A stretch of 64,000 nt of DNA, taken from NCBI RefSeq assembly GCF_024339125.1, contig NZ_CP101417.1, forward strand, positions 2,181,001-2,245,000, written 5' to 3'. This DNA is from Xanthomonas hortorum. Its GTDB lineage: Bacteria > Pseudomonadota > Gammaproteobacteria > Xanthomonadales > Xanthomonadaceae. A program made the position numbers and the translations under genes. Under the pieces are notes generated by a model, which was not told where the DNA came from, did not search any database, and worked only from the letters and a program-made list of their open reading frames with translations. This document shows positions 45,227-53,925 of the stretch, piece by piece; the stretch's first letter is position 1, and each line of letters starts with the position of its first letter.

Positions 45227-45802
45227 TCACACCCCGGCCGTACTCCGATCGCCACGGAACTGCTTGCGCACCCAGTCGTCGATCATGGCTTTTTCGAAGC
45301 GCAACGGGTCGCTGTCGGTCAGGCGCGGGCCGCTCATCAGAAATGCCGAATCCACCAACTTGCGCTCGCCCTGATCGATCACCTCGCCATTGGCGCCGGT
45401 GAGCGTGTAGCTGAAGCTCAGGCGCGGCGGGTAGATGTCCTTGACGATGCGCACGTCCTGCATGCGCGGGCCGTGCCAGGGCTCGTACTGGCCGGCGCGG
45501 CGGATGTCAGTGATGGTCACGCTCAGGTGTTGGCCGTCGGGAAGCCGGCGGGCGGCACTTTGCTGGAAATGGGTCGCCAGCTGGGTCACCCAATCGCCGC
45601 GCTGCGCCTCCCAGCGGTTGCCGCTGAAGCGCATCTCGGCAAACTGCGCCGGGTCGGTCCAGCGCACATCTACCTTGCCATCGCTGCTCAGCGCGCGTGG
45701 CGCTTCAGGGTCGGTGACATTACGCACGCGGGCCTGCACACCGGTCGCCGCGAGCAGTCCTGCCAGCAACAGGCTGGCGCCGTAAAGGCTGGAACGTTTC
45801 AT
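45227..45802 (-). CDS. DUF3016 domain-containing secreted protein
   Basis: A 191-residue exported protein. A signal peptide (MKRSSLYGASLLLAGLLAATGVQA) is followed by the DUF3016 fold: VDVRWTDPAQFAEMRFSGNRW, HLSVTITDIRRAGQYEPWHGPR and DVRIVKDIYPPRLSFSYTLTGANGEVIDQG. Family function is unknown. GGAG lies 6 bases before the chosen ATG at 45802. It converges on dadX. Confidence 0.9.
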   Translation of the reverse strand: MKRSSLYGASLLLAGLLAATGVQARVRNVTDPEAPRALSSDGKVDVRWTDPAQFAEMRFSGNRWEAQRGDWVTQLATHFQQSAARRLPDGQHLSVTITDIRRAGQYEPWHGPRMQDVRIVKDIYPPRLSFSYTLTGANGEVIDQGERKLVDSAFLMSGPRLTDSDPLRFEKAMIDDWVRKQFRGDRSTAGV

Positions 45803-45998
45803 GGAAAGTCTCCAAGCGGAAGGTACATGGCGTACCGGGTGTTCCAGCAGTGTGGGGGTGCGCTGGATCGCCCGCAACGCGGCAGCAACCGGGCATGCAT
45901 CGGTGTTGCGCGCGGTTAATCCGCGACCGCTCCGCCATGACGGCGGGTTCACTGCGCCTGCGCCCGCGCTTCACGGCGCGGACCGGATGATCGCCAGC

Positions 45999-46496
45999 AT
46001 GGACACCCACTCTTTCCGCACAAAGTCAGCTTCCTCGGCGCCGGCACACATGCCGTCGGACGTGCGCCTGCAGTTCATCGACTGGGCAAAGCAGCACGGC
46101 CACAACCCTGCCACCGGGGCCGCCGCGTTCGTCGCGTTGCAAAGCGATGTGGATCTGGATCTGGCAACCCGCGGGATGCGTCTGGAGCCAGGTGCCGACC
46201 CACGGGATGCGCTGCGTGAGCATCTGGCTGCGTTGGCGCGGCAGGGTGATGTGGCGGTGCAGTTCCCGCCGGTTTATGCCTACACCTCGGCCAATGGGCT
46301 CGACTACCGTTACTCGTTGATGCTGGTTATCGCCGAGGATTGCGTCGAGTGGACCGGGCGGGTCTGGCAGGATCTGGATTACCAGGGAATGCTCACCGGT
46401 CGCGGCCAGGGCCCGCGTGCCAATTACACCCAACTGGCGCGCATGGCGCTGGAACACGAGCTGGATCAGGAGCGTCCCCGTTATGTCCAGGCCTGA
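45999..46496 (+). CDS. Hypothetical protein, 165 residues
   Basis: A soluble protein with no recognised domain. The folded part starts around residue 20: MPSDVRLQFIDWAKQHGHNP, ATGAAAFVALQSDVDLDLAT, and later VYAYTSANGLDYRYSLMLVI. The last helix ends DQERPRYVQA. The start is uncertain: ATG 45987 and ATG 45999 are both possible, with GGATGA just before the second. It overlaps the next small gene by 14 bases, indicating an operon. Confidence 0.6.
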   Translation: MDTHSFRTKSASSAPAHMPSDVRLQFIDWAKQHGHNPATGAAAFVALQSDVDLDLATRGMRLEPGADPRDALREHLAALARQGDVAVQFPPVYAYTSANGLDYRYSLMLVIAEDCVEWTGRVWQDLDYQGMLTGRGQGPRANYTQLARMALEHELDQERPRYVQA

Positions 46497-46773
46497 ACTC
46501 GAATTGCAACTGCCGCTCGACGCCCAGGTCGCGAGCGGCGTGGACGGTTTCAGCCTGCGCTGTCGCAGCGAATGCGCCGAGCTCGGACTATCGCGCGTGC
46601 GCTTGCTGTTGCTGGATGCCGACCATGCGCGCTCGACCGCCTGGCGCGAAGAAGCCCAACGCTGGATGGACGAGCAGTTGCGGCGCGAAGGGCAATGGGT
46701 CCTGCGCGGCGTGATTGCCGGCATCGTGTTGCTGGCCGCCGCTATCGCGCTGTCTGCGGCCTTGCTGTGGTGA
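46483..46773 (+). CDS. Small C-tail-anchored membrane protein
   Basis: A 96-residue protein. The first 65 residues are soluble (ELQLPLDAQVASGVDGFSLR, DADHARSTAWREEAQRWMDE), and the last 22 form one transmembrane helix, VIAGIVLLAAAIALSAALLW, at the very C-terminus. The arrangement suggests a tail anchor in the inner membrane. AGGAGCG precedes the ATG. The frame overlaps the preceding gene by 14 bases, and the hybrid kinase gene starts 107 bases later. Function unknown. Confidence 0.65.
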   Translation: MSRPELELQLPLDAQVASGVDGFSLRCRSECAELGLSRVRLLLLDADHARSTAWREEAQRWMDEQLRREGQWVLRGVIAGIVLLAAAIALSAALLW

Positions 46774-46880
46774 GGCGATTCGGGATCGTGGGTGAATCGT
46801 GAATCCAGTCAGTTGCACGTGCACCCGCTGACGACATCGGGCGTGTTTTCATCTGCCCGTCATCCGCATCGGCATCACCC

Positions 46881-48914
46881 GTGGACCCCGATTTGAGCAC
46901 TTCCAGTCCCAGCCCTGAATTGGCCGCCGGCCTGCCTGCCGCCATCGCCGAGCCGTTCCTGGATCCTGCGATGTACCACGAGATCTTCCATAACGTGGAC
47001 GCGGGGTTCTGCGTCATCGACATGGTGTTCGATGGCGACAAAGCGGTCGATTACGTGATTCGCTCGACCAATGGCGCGTTCGAGCGCTACACCGGTCTGA
47101 CCAACGCAGTGAACGTCTCCGTGCGCGGCATGCTCGCCGAGCATGAGCAGGAGTGGTTCGACCGCTACGGGCACGTTGCCCGCACCGGCAACCGTATCCA
47201 TTTCGAAATGCAGGCCAAGGCGTTGCGGCGCTGGTATTCGGTGGACGCGTTCCGCGTCGGGCAACCGGAGCAGGCGCGGGTGGCGGTGCTGTTCATGGAC
47301 ATCACCGAACGCAAGCGCGTCGAGCGCGAGCTGGCCGAGAGCGAAGCGCGCTTCAGCGCACTGGCCGATGGCTTGCCGATGCCGGTCTGGGTGCTGGACG
47401 CGCAGGGTGTGGTGCGTTTCGTCAACAGCGCTTACGGCGAATTTTTCGGCATCGATATTTCCAGTGGCACGGTCTCGGCGTGGAGCGAATTGCTGCATCC
47501 GGACGATCTGTCGATCTTCCAGTTCGAACTGGCCGCTTCCCTGGAAGAACAGCGCGCGTTGCATGCGCTGGTACGTGCGCGCCGCCACGATGGCCAGTGG
47601 CGCTGGATCGAAATGGCCGCCACGCCGCGGTATTCGGCCGATGGTCGTTTCATTGGTCTTGCCGGCAGCAGTCCGGATGTCACCGAACAGCGCGAAATCG
47701 AATTGGCGCGCGAACAATTGCTCGAGTCCGAGCGCACTGCGCGCAACGAGGCCGAGAGCATGGCGCGGTTCAAGGACGAGTTCCTGGCCACGCTGTCGCA
47801 CGAATTGCGTACGCCATTGACCACGATTCTGGGCTGGAGCGAACTGCTGCTGCAGCGGGTCGAAGAAGGCCAACCCACCTACAAGGGCCTGTCGGTGATC
47901 GCCAGCAGCGCACGCGCGCAAAAGCGGCTGATCTCGGACATGCTCGATCTCAGCAGCATGCTGCTGGGCAAGGTGCAGCTGGAGGTCGAATCGCTGGATC
48001 TGGCCGAGCAGGTGCACGAAGCGCTGACTACCCAGGAACTGGCTGCCGAAGGCAAGGACCAGGTCCTGGAGGTGCACGTGCCGGACACCCCGTGCCTGGT
48101 ACTCGGCGATGCCACGCGGCTGCAGCAGGTGTTGTGGAATCTGCTCTCCAACGCGATCAAGTTCACGCCGGCACACGGCCGCATCGACGTCACCATCGAG
48201 CGCGACGACGGCCATCTGCTGGTGTCGGTACTCGACTCCGGCGACGGCATTGCTGCCGAATTCCTGCCGCATCTGTTCGGGCGCTTCCGCCAGGCAGACG
48301 GCACTACCACGCGCCAGCACGGCGGTCTGGGCCTGGGCCTGGCGATCGTGCAGCAATTGGTGGAAATGCATGGCGGCCAGGTGGGCGCCACCAGTGGCGG
48401 GCGCGGCAAGGGCGCCACGTTTACCGTGCGCCTGCCCGAGCACATTCCCGATCAGGCCAAACGGCCGCGGCGCGAGCTGCGTCGGCGGCTGATGTCCGAG
48501 CAGATCATCGAAGCACGTGCGCTCAATGGCCTGCGTCTGCTGGCAGTGGAAGATCAGCCGGACATGCTCGATTACCTGCGCCGCCTGCTGGAAGAGCAGG
48601 GCGCCGAAGTGGTCACCGCCGGCAGCGCCACCGATGCGCTGGCCCTGATCGATCATCGCGGTTACGCACGCTTCGATCTGATGCTCACCGACATCGGCAT
48701 GCCGGGCATGGATGGCTACGGACTGATCCGTACCGTGCGCGAGAACCTGGGGCTGGACGCCACTGCATTGCCGGCGGTGGCAGTGACCGCACTGGCACGC
48801 GATGACGATCGCAAGCGCGCGCTGGACTCCGGTTTTCAGGAGCATCTGGCCAAGCCGTACAGCGTTGCGCAACTTGTCACCGCTGTGCGCGCGGCGCGCG
48901 AATCGGTGGAGTGA
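46881..48914 (+). CDS. Hybrid histidine kinase with PAS domains and C-terminal receiver
   Basis: A 677-residue cytosolic kinase with GTG start. Two PAS domains: about 30-145 (MYHEIFHNVDAGFCVIDMVF) and 155-285 (PVWVLDAQGVVRFVNSAYGEF), the latter followed by a PAC segment GRFIGLAGSSPDVTE. A HisKA domain then has phosphoacceptor His307 in LSHELRTPLTTILGW, and a HATPase domain shows NAIKFTPAHG, LDSGDGI and GGLGLGLAIVQQLVE. At the C-terminus a receiver domain has its Asp near 604 in LMLTDIGMPGMDGYGL. No membrane segment is seen. The output partner is not encoded nearby. Confidence 0.92.
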   Translation: MDPDLSTSSPSPELAAGLPAAIAEPFLDPAMYHEIFHNVDAGFCVIDMVFDGDKAVDYVIRSTNGAFERYTGLTNAVNVSVRGMLAEHEQEWFDRYGHVARTGNRIHFEMQAKALRRWYSVDAFRVGQPEQARVAVLFMDITERKRVERELAESEARFSALADGLPMPVWVLDAQGVVRFVNSAYGEFFGIDISSGTVSAWSELLHPDDLSIFQFELAASLEEQRALHALVRARRHDGQWRWIEMAATPRYSADGRFIGLAGSSPDVTEQREIELAREQLLESERTARNEAESMARFKDEFLATLSHELRTPLTTILGWSELLLQRVEEGQPTYKGLSVIASSARAQKRLISDMLDLSSMLLGKVQLEVESLDLAEQVHEALTTQELAAEGKDQVLEVHVPDTPCLVLGDATRLQQVLWNLLSNAIKFTPAHGRIDVTIERDDGHLLVSVLDSGDGIAAEFLPHLFGRFRQADGTTTRQHGGLGLGLAIVQQLVEMHGGQVGATSGGRGKGATFTVRLPEHIPDQAKRPRRELRRRLMSEQIIEARALNGLRLLAVEDQPDMLDYLRRLLEEQGAEVVTAGSATDALALIDHRGYARFDLMLTDIGMPGMDGYGLIRTVRENLGLDATALPAVAVTALARDDDRKRALDSGFQEHLAKPYSVAQLVTAVRAARESVE

Positions 48915-49039
48915 CCCACGCGCGGCATCCACGTCGCGCGATTATGCGTAGCCAGGCGATTGCATAAGCAAGACGCTGTTTTGTGCGTCTTTCACAGCCA
49001 GTGGCCTAGCGTGGCAACTTCTTCTTCGGAGATGCCACG

Positions 49040-49348
49040 ATGTCCAAATATGCCCCGCACGTTTATTCGGAACAGGTACAGATCGCAACGCTCGAACACT
49101 GGGTGTCGCTGCTCGGTGGTCAGGAGCGTGTGCAGATCGAACTGGACGATGGCAGCACCATCAGCGGCACGGTTGCCGTACGCCCCACCATCCAGACCTA
49201 TCTCGATGCTCAGCAGCGCGAAGGCATCAACGGCCAATTGCGCCTGGATCACCTGGATGCAGCGCAGGAGCCGCAGTGGATCTGGATGGATCGCATCGTG
49301 GCGGTGCATCCGCTGCCAGTGGGCGCCGCTCCGCAACCTAAGCCCTGA
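49040..49348 (+). CDS. DUF3247 family protein
   Basis: A 102-residue protein of a family almost restricted to Xanthomonadaceae: MSKYAPHVYSEQVQIATLEH, WVSLLGGQERVQIELDDGSTI, GTVAVRPTIQTYLDAQQREG and WIWMDRIVAVHPL. The fold of solved relatives is a small Sm-like beta barrel, as the repeated beta pattern suggests. No role is known. GGAG lies 9 bases before the ATG. Confidence 0.88.
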   Translation: MSKYAPHVYSEQVQIATLEHWVSLLGGQERVQIELDDGSTISGTVAVRPTIQTYLDAQQREGINGQLRLDHLDAAQEPQWIWMDRIVAVHPLPVGAAPQPKP

Positions 49349-49437
49349 TACGCCTGCATTGACGATGTGTTTACTTCTCAACGTGGTGTTGACGGCATGA
49401 TGGCCGATTGTCGCAACTGTTCAGGATTGCCCCCGCA

Positions 49438-50787
49438 ATGAATGCACCCTCGTTGAAGCTCGCTCGTTGGCCGCTGTCGTTATTGACTGTCGCCGTTCTC
49501 GCCGCCTGCGGCGATACCGCCACGCTTGCCATCGAACAGGGAACCGGACCCAACCCGCAATTGCCCGAGCCGGTCAAACGCCTGATCCCCACGGTCAAGG
49601 TGGCGCCGGTCAAACGCTGGACTGAGAACGCCAAGCCGATCGCTGCCGACGATCTGCAGGTCGCCGCGTTCGCACGCGATCTCGATCACCCACGTTGGGT
49701 CTATGTGCTGCCAAATGGCGATGTGCTGGTGGCCGAAACTGCAGAACCGCCCAAGCCGGACGATGCCGAAGGCGGTGGCGGGATCCGCAAGAAAGTGCAG
49801 GGCGCGATGATGAGCAAGGCCGGCGCCGTGGTGCCCAGCGCCAATCGCATCACGCTGCTGCGCGACGTCGATGGCGATGGTGTGGCCGAGGTGCGCACGC
49901 AATTTGTCAGCGGCCTGTTTTCGCCGTTCGGCATGGCCTTGGTCGGCGATCGGTTCTATGTCGCCAATGCCGATGCGCTGGTGAGCTTTCCGTACAAGGC
50001 TGGCGATACGCATATCACCGCCAAGCCGACCTTCGTGGCCAATCTGCCCGGCGGGCTGAATCATCATTGGACCAAGTCGCTGCTGGCCAGCGCCGATGGC
50101 AGCAAGCTGTATGTAGGTGTGGGCTCCAACAGCAATGTGGCGGAAAACGGCATGGAAGCCGAGCTCAACCGCGCGGCGATTCTGGAGATTGACCCGGCCA
50201 CCGGCAGCAGCCGCGTGTTCGCCAGCGGGCTACGCAATCCGGTCGGCACCGCGTGGGAGCCGCAGAGCAAATCGCTGTGGGTGGTAGTGAACGAGCGCGA
50301 TGAAATTGGCAGCGATCTGGTGCCTGATTATCTGACCTCGGTGCGCGATGGCGGCTTTTACGGCTGGCCTTACAGCTATTACGGCCAGCACGTGGACGAG
50401 CGGGTCAAGCCGCAGAATGCCGAACTGGTGGCCAAGGCGATCAAGCCCGATTACGCACTCGGGCCGCATACCGCCTCGCTCGGTCTGAGCTTTGCCAGCG
50501 GTACGTTGCTCCCCGAGCGCTTCCGCCAGGGCGCTTTCATCGGCCAGCATGGCTCGTGGAATCGCGATCCGCCCAGCGGCTACAAGGTGCTGTTCGTGCC
50601 GTTCGTCGACGGCAAGCCCAACGGCACGCCCAACGGCACGCCGATCACGGTGCTGGACGGCTTTCTGGATGCCGAAGGCAATGCACAGGGCCGCCCGGTC
50701 GGTGTGGCGCCCGACAATAGCGGCGCGCTGCTGGTGGCCGACGATGTGGGCAATGTGATCTGGCGGGTGACTCCGAAGGCACGCTGA
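49438..50787 (+). CDS. Sorbosone dehydrogenase-like (PQQ-GDH family) lipoprotein
   Basis: A 449-residue exported protein with a lipoprotein leader ([19 protein letters not shown], acylated Cys near residue 22). The mature part is a six-bladed beta-propeller of the soluble glucose/L-sorbosone dehydrogenase family: [65 protein letters not shown] and [19 protein letters not shown] would be the cofactor if the enzyme is active. The family sometimes has no PQQ ligand set, so activity is inference. A terminator follows at 50821. Confidence 0.88.
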   Translation: MNAPSLKLARWPLSLLTVAVLAACGDTATLAIEQGTGPNPQLPEPVKRLIPTVKVAPVKRWTENAKPIAADDLQVAAFARDLDHPRWVYVLPNGDVLVAETAEPPKPDDAEGGGGIRKKVQGAMMSKAGAVVPSANRITLLRDVDGDGVAEVRTQFVSGLFSPFGMALVGDRFYVANADALVSFPYKAGDTHITAKPTFVANLPGGLNHHWTKSLLASADGSKLYVGVGSNSNVAENGMEAELNRAAILEIDPATGSSRVFASGLRNPVGTAWEPQSKSLWVVVNERDEIGSDLVPDYLTSVRDGGFYGWPYSYYGQHVDERVKPQNAELVAKAIKPDYALGPHTASLGLSFASGTLLPERFRQGAFIGQHGSWNRDPPSGYKVLFVPFVDGKPNGTPNGTPITVLDGFLDAEGNAQGRPVGVAPDNSGALLVADDVGNVIWRVTPKAR

Positions 50788-50820
50788 TCCCAATGCGCTG
50801 ATCCAGGCGTTCAAACAAAA

Positions 50821-50846
50821 AAACCGGGCTCAGGCCCGGTTTTTTC
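50821..50846 (+). terminator. Intrinsic terminator
   Basis: aaaccgggct and aggcccggttt form a GC-rich stem followed by tttttc. It lies 34 bases after the sorbosone-dehydrogenase-like gene and 44 before the converging small gene. Confidence 0.88.
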
Positions 50847-50889
50847 ATGCGCGTTCTCACTCAAACACAATCAGGTCGCTTAAGCGCAA

Positions 50890-51150
50890 TTAGCGCGGCG
50901 CCTCCGGAGACGCACTGAAGCGACGCGCGTAGCCACGCTCCTCGGTGATCCGGCTGATGTCATCGTCGGCCATTTCCGGTGCGCCATAGACCGCATAGGC
51001 CAAGCTGCCATCGTCGCGTTCGCCCACCTGATGCAGGCGATAACGCGGCCGGCCGGCGCCGGTGTTTTCGGGGTAATGCATCGGTGGCGGGGTGTCGTCC
51101 AGATCCATTTCGCTGTTGTCGACAACTCCACCTACGAACAAGGCTCGCAT
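50890..51150 (-). CDS. Hypothetical protein, 86 residues
   Basis: A small hydrophilic protein with no recognised family: MRALFVGGVVDNSEMDLDDT, then PRYRLHQVGERDDGSLAYAV and MADDDISRITEERGYARRFS. The N-terminal part resembles a short beta hairpin seen in small phage-like or XRE-associated proteins, but I cannot assign it. GGAGAG lies 6 bases before the ATG, and the codon use is gene-like. It converges on the terminator at 50821. Confidence 0.65.
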   Translation of the reverse strand: MRALFVGGVVDNSEMDLDDTPPPMHYPENTGAGRPRYRLHQVGERDDGSLAYAVYGAPEMADDDISRITEERGYARRFSASPEAPR

Positions 51151-51334
51151 CGCGTCTCTCCGGTGTGGGCGTGCTTTCAGCCTAGGCGGGCAGATGTTGC
51201 GTACGCATCAATAGTCCGTATAGACATTGGAAGGCATGCCGTTGCCAGGTCACGCAATTGGAATCGGCTTGGAGTGGCTGACAGAACTATTTCACGTTGG
51301 TCGATTGCAAAGCGGAGGATTTGGCCTTCACTGC

Positions 51335-51508
51335 AGAGCGGCTGATCTGCGGGTTTGCTGCAGGGCCCTTGCCCGCCCACCCTCGCGGGACACGCCGCAA
51401 GTACGTCCGTGTAGGCTCTTACGCGGCATCCATGCCGCGTAAGGTCCCGCGACGGTGAGCGGGCAAGGACCAGTCGAGATGGTCGGTGTGTGGTCTTAAG
51501 CAAAGCAG
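51335..51508 (+). repeat. Type-A palindromic repeat, copy 2
   Basis: Same layout as 6279-6450: agagcggctgatctgcgggt, outer arms cttgcccgcccacc and ggtgagcgggcaag, inner perfect hairpin cttacgcggcat/atgccgcgtaag. The right flank is altered (tgtggtcttaagcaaagcag). It lies head-to-tail with the next copy. Confidence 0.85.
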
Positions 51509-51524
51509 TCGGCGAGTCGATTGC

Positions 51525-51825
51525 GGGGCGGCTGATCTGCGGGTTTGCTGCAGGGCCCTTGCCCGCCCACCGTCGCAGGACACGCTGCAAGTACGTCCTT
51601 GTAGCTCTTACGCGGCATCCATGCCGCGTAAGGTCCCGCGACGGTGAGCGGGCAATGACCAGTCGCGATGGTCGGTTTGCATGTTTTCAAGCAACCAGCA
51701 AACGTTCTGGTGCGGTGTCCTCACCGATTGCGGGACCGTGTGGCGGCATGGATGCCGCTACCGAGCCCCCAGGGACGGGTTTACGGCGTGTCCCGCGAGC
51801 GGTGAGGGCACCGCGCGCTCGACCG
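51525..51825 (+). repeat. Composite A-B palindromic element, copy at 51.5 kb
   Basis: Unit A (51525-51699) matches 6279-6450. The linker gcatgttttcaagcaaccag leads into unit B (51711-51825), whose outer arms are gcggtgtcctcaccgattgc and gcgagcggtgagggcaccgc, around ggcggcat/atgccgc. The composite is the reverse-complement of 34865-35160. A shortened copy of the B end (ggtgaggcaccgcgccctcg) repeats at 51855-51892. Confidence 0.85.
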
Positions 51826-51998
51826 ACCAGGCTTCTGACGCGACCCTCCGGTGCGGTGAGGCACCGCGCCCTCGACCGACTAAGCTTCTGACTCGCTCAA
51901 TCAAGATCGGCGCAATTGAGAGCTCCCAGCGGACGGCGGCGCCGGGTAGCCGGCAGCGGTCCCTTACAATGGCCGCCTGTTCCCGACCCGATGATCCG

Positions 51999-53066
51999 AT
52001 GGCTGGCCCGCACGACGCCCCGCTTCAAACCCTGTTCCTGCCCTTCGCCCAGGGTGTGCTGCCGTGGCCGAAAGGCCCGGTGTTGTTCCTGCGCGCGCGG
52101 GATGGTTTTGCGCTCAGTGAGCATGCCGCTGCCGATACGCTGACCTGCGAGCAGAGCTTTCGGCCGTTCGCCGAGGCGCTGGAGCGCAGCGGCTGGAACG
52201 TGCGCGAAGAGAGCGAGATCGAAGCCGACAGCACCCGCTACGCACTGGTGCTGGTGCTGCCGCCGCGTCAGCGCGAAGAAGCGCGTGCGTTGTTTGCGCG
52301 CGCCGTGGCGCTGACCGCGCCGGGTGGCCGCGTGGTGGCCTGCCAGTCCAACAACGAGGGCGCGCGCTCGGGCGAAGCCGATCTGCGTCAGCTCACCGGC
52401 CTGGCCGGGAGTTTGACCAAGCACCATTGCCGCACCTACTGGAGCGCCCCGCTGCCTGCCGACACCGATGTGGCGCTGCAGGCGCGCTGGGCCGCGCTGG
52501 ATGCGCCGCGCAAGATTCTGGACGGGCGCTTCGTCAGCCGCCCGGGCGTGTTCGCCTGGGACCGCATCGATCCTGCCTCTGCGCTGTTAGTCGAGCATCT
52601 GCCGACCACGCTGGCCGGGCACGGCGCCGATCTGGGTGCGGGCTTTGGCTATCTGTCGGCCGAAGTGCTGGCGCGCTGCCCCAAGGTCACCGCGCTGGAT
52701 CTGTACGAGGCCGAGGCGCGCGCACTCACCCTGGCGCAGCGCAATCTGCAGGGCATCGCGCATCCGGCGCAGCTGCAGTACCACTGGCACGACGTCACCG
52801 CCGGCCTGGTGGCGCAGTACGACTTCATCGTCAGCAATCCGCCGTTCCACACGCCCTCGCGTGCCGATCGCCCGGATATCGGGCAGCGCTTCATCTCGGT
52901 GGCCGCGCAGGCGCTGCGCCCGGGCGGGCAGTTGTTGTTGGTCGCCAACCGGCATCTGCCTTACGAATACGTACTCAACGAAAGCTTCGGGCAGGTACGC
53001 GTGGCCGCCGAACGCCACGGTTTCAAGCTGATCTCTGCCATCCGTGGCCGTGGAGCGCGCGCATGA
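51999..53066 (+). CDS. rsmC: 16S rRNA (guanine-N2) methyltransferase RsmC-like
   Basis: A 355-residue methyltransferase of the RsmC type, which methylates guanine 1207 of 16S rRNA in the 30S subunit. An N-terminal degenerate methyltransferase-like half (LQTLFLPFAQGVLPWPKGPV, LVLPPRQREEARALFARAVA) is followed by the catalytic half: SAM motif HGADLGAGFGYLSAEVLARC near 205 and the N2-guanine motif SNPPFHTPSRAD near 275. Start ATG 51999 is chosen; another at 51969 is in frame and neither has a strong ribosome site. It overlaps rsuA by ATGA. Confidence 0.88.
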   Translation: MAGPHDAPLQTLFLPFAQGVLPWPKGPVLFLRARDGFALSEHAAADTLTCEQSFRPFAEALERSGWNVREESEIEADSTRYALVLVLPPRQREEARALFARAVALTAPGGRVVACQSNNEGARSGEADLRQLTGLAGSLTKHHCRTYWSAPLPADTDVALQARWAALDAPRKILDGRFVSRPGVFAWDRIDPASALLVEHLPTTLAGHGADLGAGFGYLSAEVLARCPKVTALDLYEAEARALTLAQRNLQGIAHPAQLQYHWHDVTAGLVAQYDFIVSNPPFHTPSRADRPDIGQRFISVAAQALRPGGQLLLVANRHLPYEYVLNESFGQVRVAAERHGFKLISAIRGRGARA

Positions 53067-53776
53067 AGCTGGTCAAGCACATCGCCAATCTCGGTTATGG
53101 CAGCCGCAAGCAGGTGACCCAGCTGTTTCGCCAGGGCGTGGTCACCGATGTCCAGGGCGAGGTGCTGTATGCCGACGACCAGGTGGAGCACGACGCGATC
53201 CGCATCGATGGCGAGCCGCTGGATCCGCCGCCGGGTTTCAGCCTGTTGCTGCACAAACCCAGCGGCTACACCTGCTCGACCAAGGACACCGGCCGGCTGA
53301 TCTACGAACTGCTGCCGCTGCGCTTCCGTTCGCGTGCACCGGTACTGGCACCGGTGGGGCGGCTGGATCGCGAAACCAGCGGCATGCTGCTGATGACCGA
53401 CGACGGCGCGCTGCTGCACCGGATCATTTCGCCCAAGTCCGCATTGGACAAGGTCTATGACGTCACCCTGGCCGAAGACTTGCGTGGCGACGAAGCCGCG
53501 CTGTTTTCCAGCGGCACCTTGCTGCTGGAAGGCGAAACCAAACCATTGCTGCCGGCCGAACTGGATGTGCTCGGCCCACGCGAAGCGCGCCTGACCTTGC
53601 ACGAGGGCCGCTACCACCAGGTGCGACGCATGTTCGCCGCTGCCGGTAATCATGTGGTGGCGCTGCACCGCAGCCGTATCGGCGGGCTGTCGCTGGACGG
53701 TCTGCCGTCCGGGCAATGGCGCACGCTGGAAGCGGCCGATCTTGAGGTGTTGTTCGGCCGTAGCGAGCAGGCATGA
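53063..53776 (+). CDS. rsuA: 16S rRNA pseudouridine synthase RsuA-like
   Basis: A 237-residue enzyme of the RsuA/RluB/E/F family. The N-terminal S4 RNA-binding domain is MKLVKHIANLGYGSRKQVTQ, followed by LLLHKPSGYTCSTKDTG. The catalytic Asp lies in APVGRLDRETSGMLLMTDDG (motif II). KVYDVTLAEDL and LHEGRYHQVRRMFAAAGNHV are also conserved. It overlaps rsmC, so two small-subunit rRNA modifying enzymes are expressed together. By similarity the site would be U516. Confidence 0.92.
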   Translation: MKLVKHIANLGYGSRKQVTQLFRQGVVTDVQGEVLYADDQVEHDAIRIDGEPLDPPPGFSLLLHKPSGYTCSTKDTGRLIYELLPLRFRSRAPVLAPVGRLDRETSGMLLMTDDGALLHRIISPKSALDKVYDVTLAEDLRGDEAALFSSGTLLLEGETKPLLPAELDVLGPREARLTLHEGRYHQVRRMFAAAGNHVVALHRSRIGGLSLDGLPSGQWRTLEAADLEVLFGRSEQA

Positions 53777-53785
53777 TCCATGCCC

Positions 53786-53818
53786 CACAGGTCCCGCAAG
53801 CAGTGAGAACACCGCACC
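53786..53818 (+). repeat. Decayed fragment of unit B
   Basis: cacaggtcccgcaagcagtg followed by agaacaccgcacc resembles the end of unit B (cacggtcccgcaatcggtga then ggacaccgcacc at 34948-34978). The rest of the element is absent. It lies 10 bases beyond rsuA. Confidence 0.55.
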
Positions 53819-53925
53819 CGCCAACGTGTTCGTGTGCTGATGGGAACTAGGAAGACGGCCGCGCCCGCCTGGCGGTGCACGTCGTTTTGTCTCCCCGCTC
53901 CAAGTAGCTAACCTGTGACAGACCT

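Larger units (their letters stand above)
51151..51998. other. 848-base spacer packed with palindromic repeats
   Basis: This is the longest non-coding stretch in the window. It contains type-A copy 2 (51335-51508), the composite A-B element (51525-51825) and the truncated B end (51851-51892). The first 180 bases and the last 100 have no recognised feature; the latter should include the rsmC promoter. Confidence 0.7.

Noticed and set aside
51496-51690. 64-codon minus-strand frame in the repeat cluster
   Set aside because: Same repeat-derived frame as at 6170; not a gene family.
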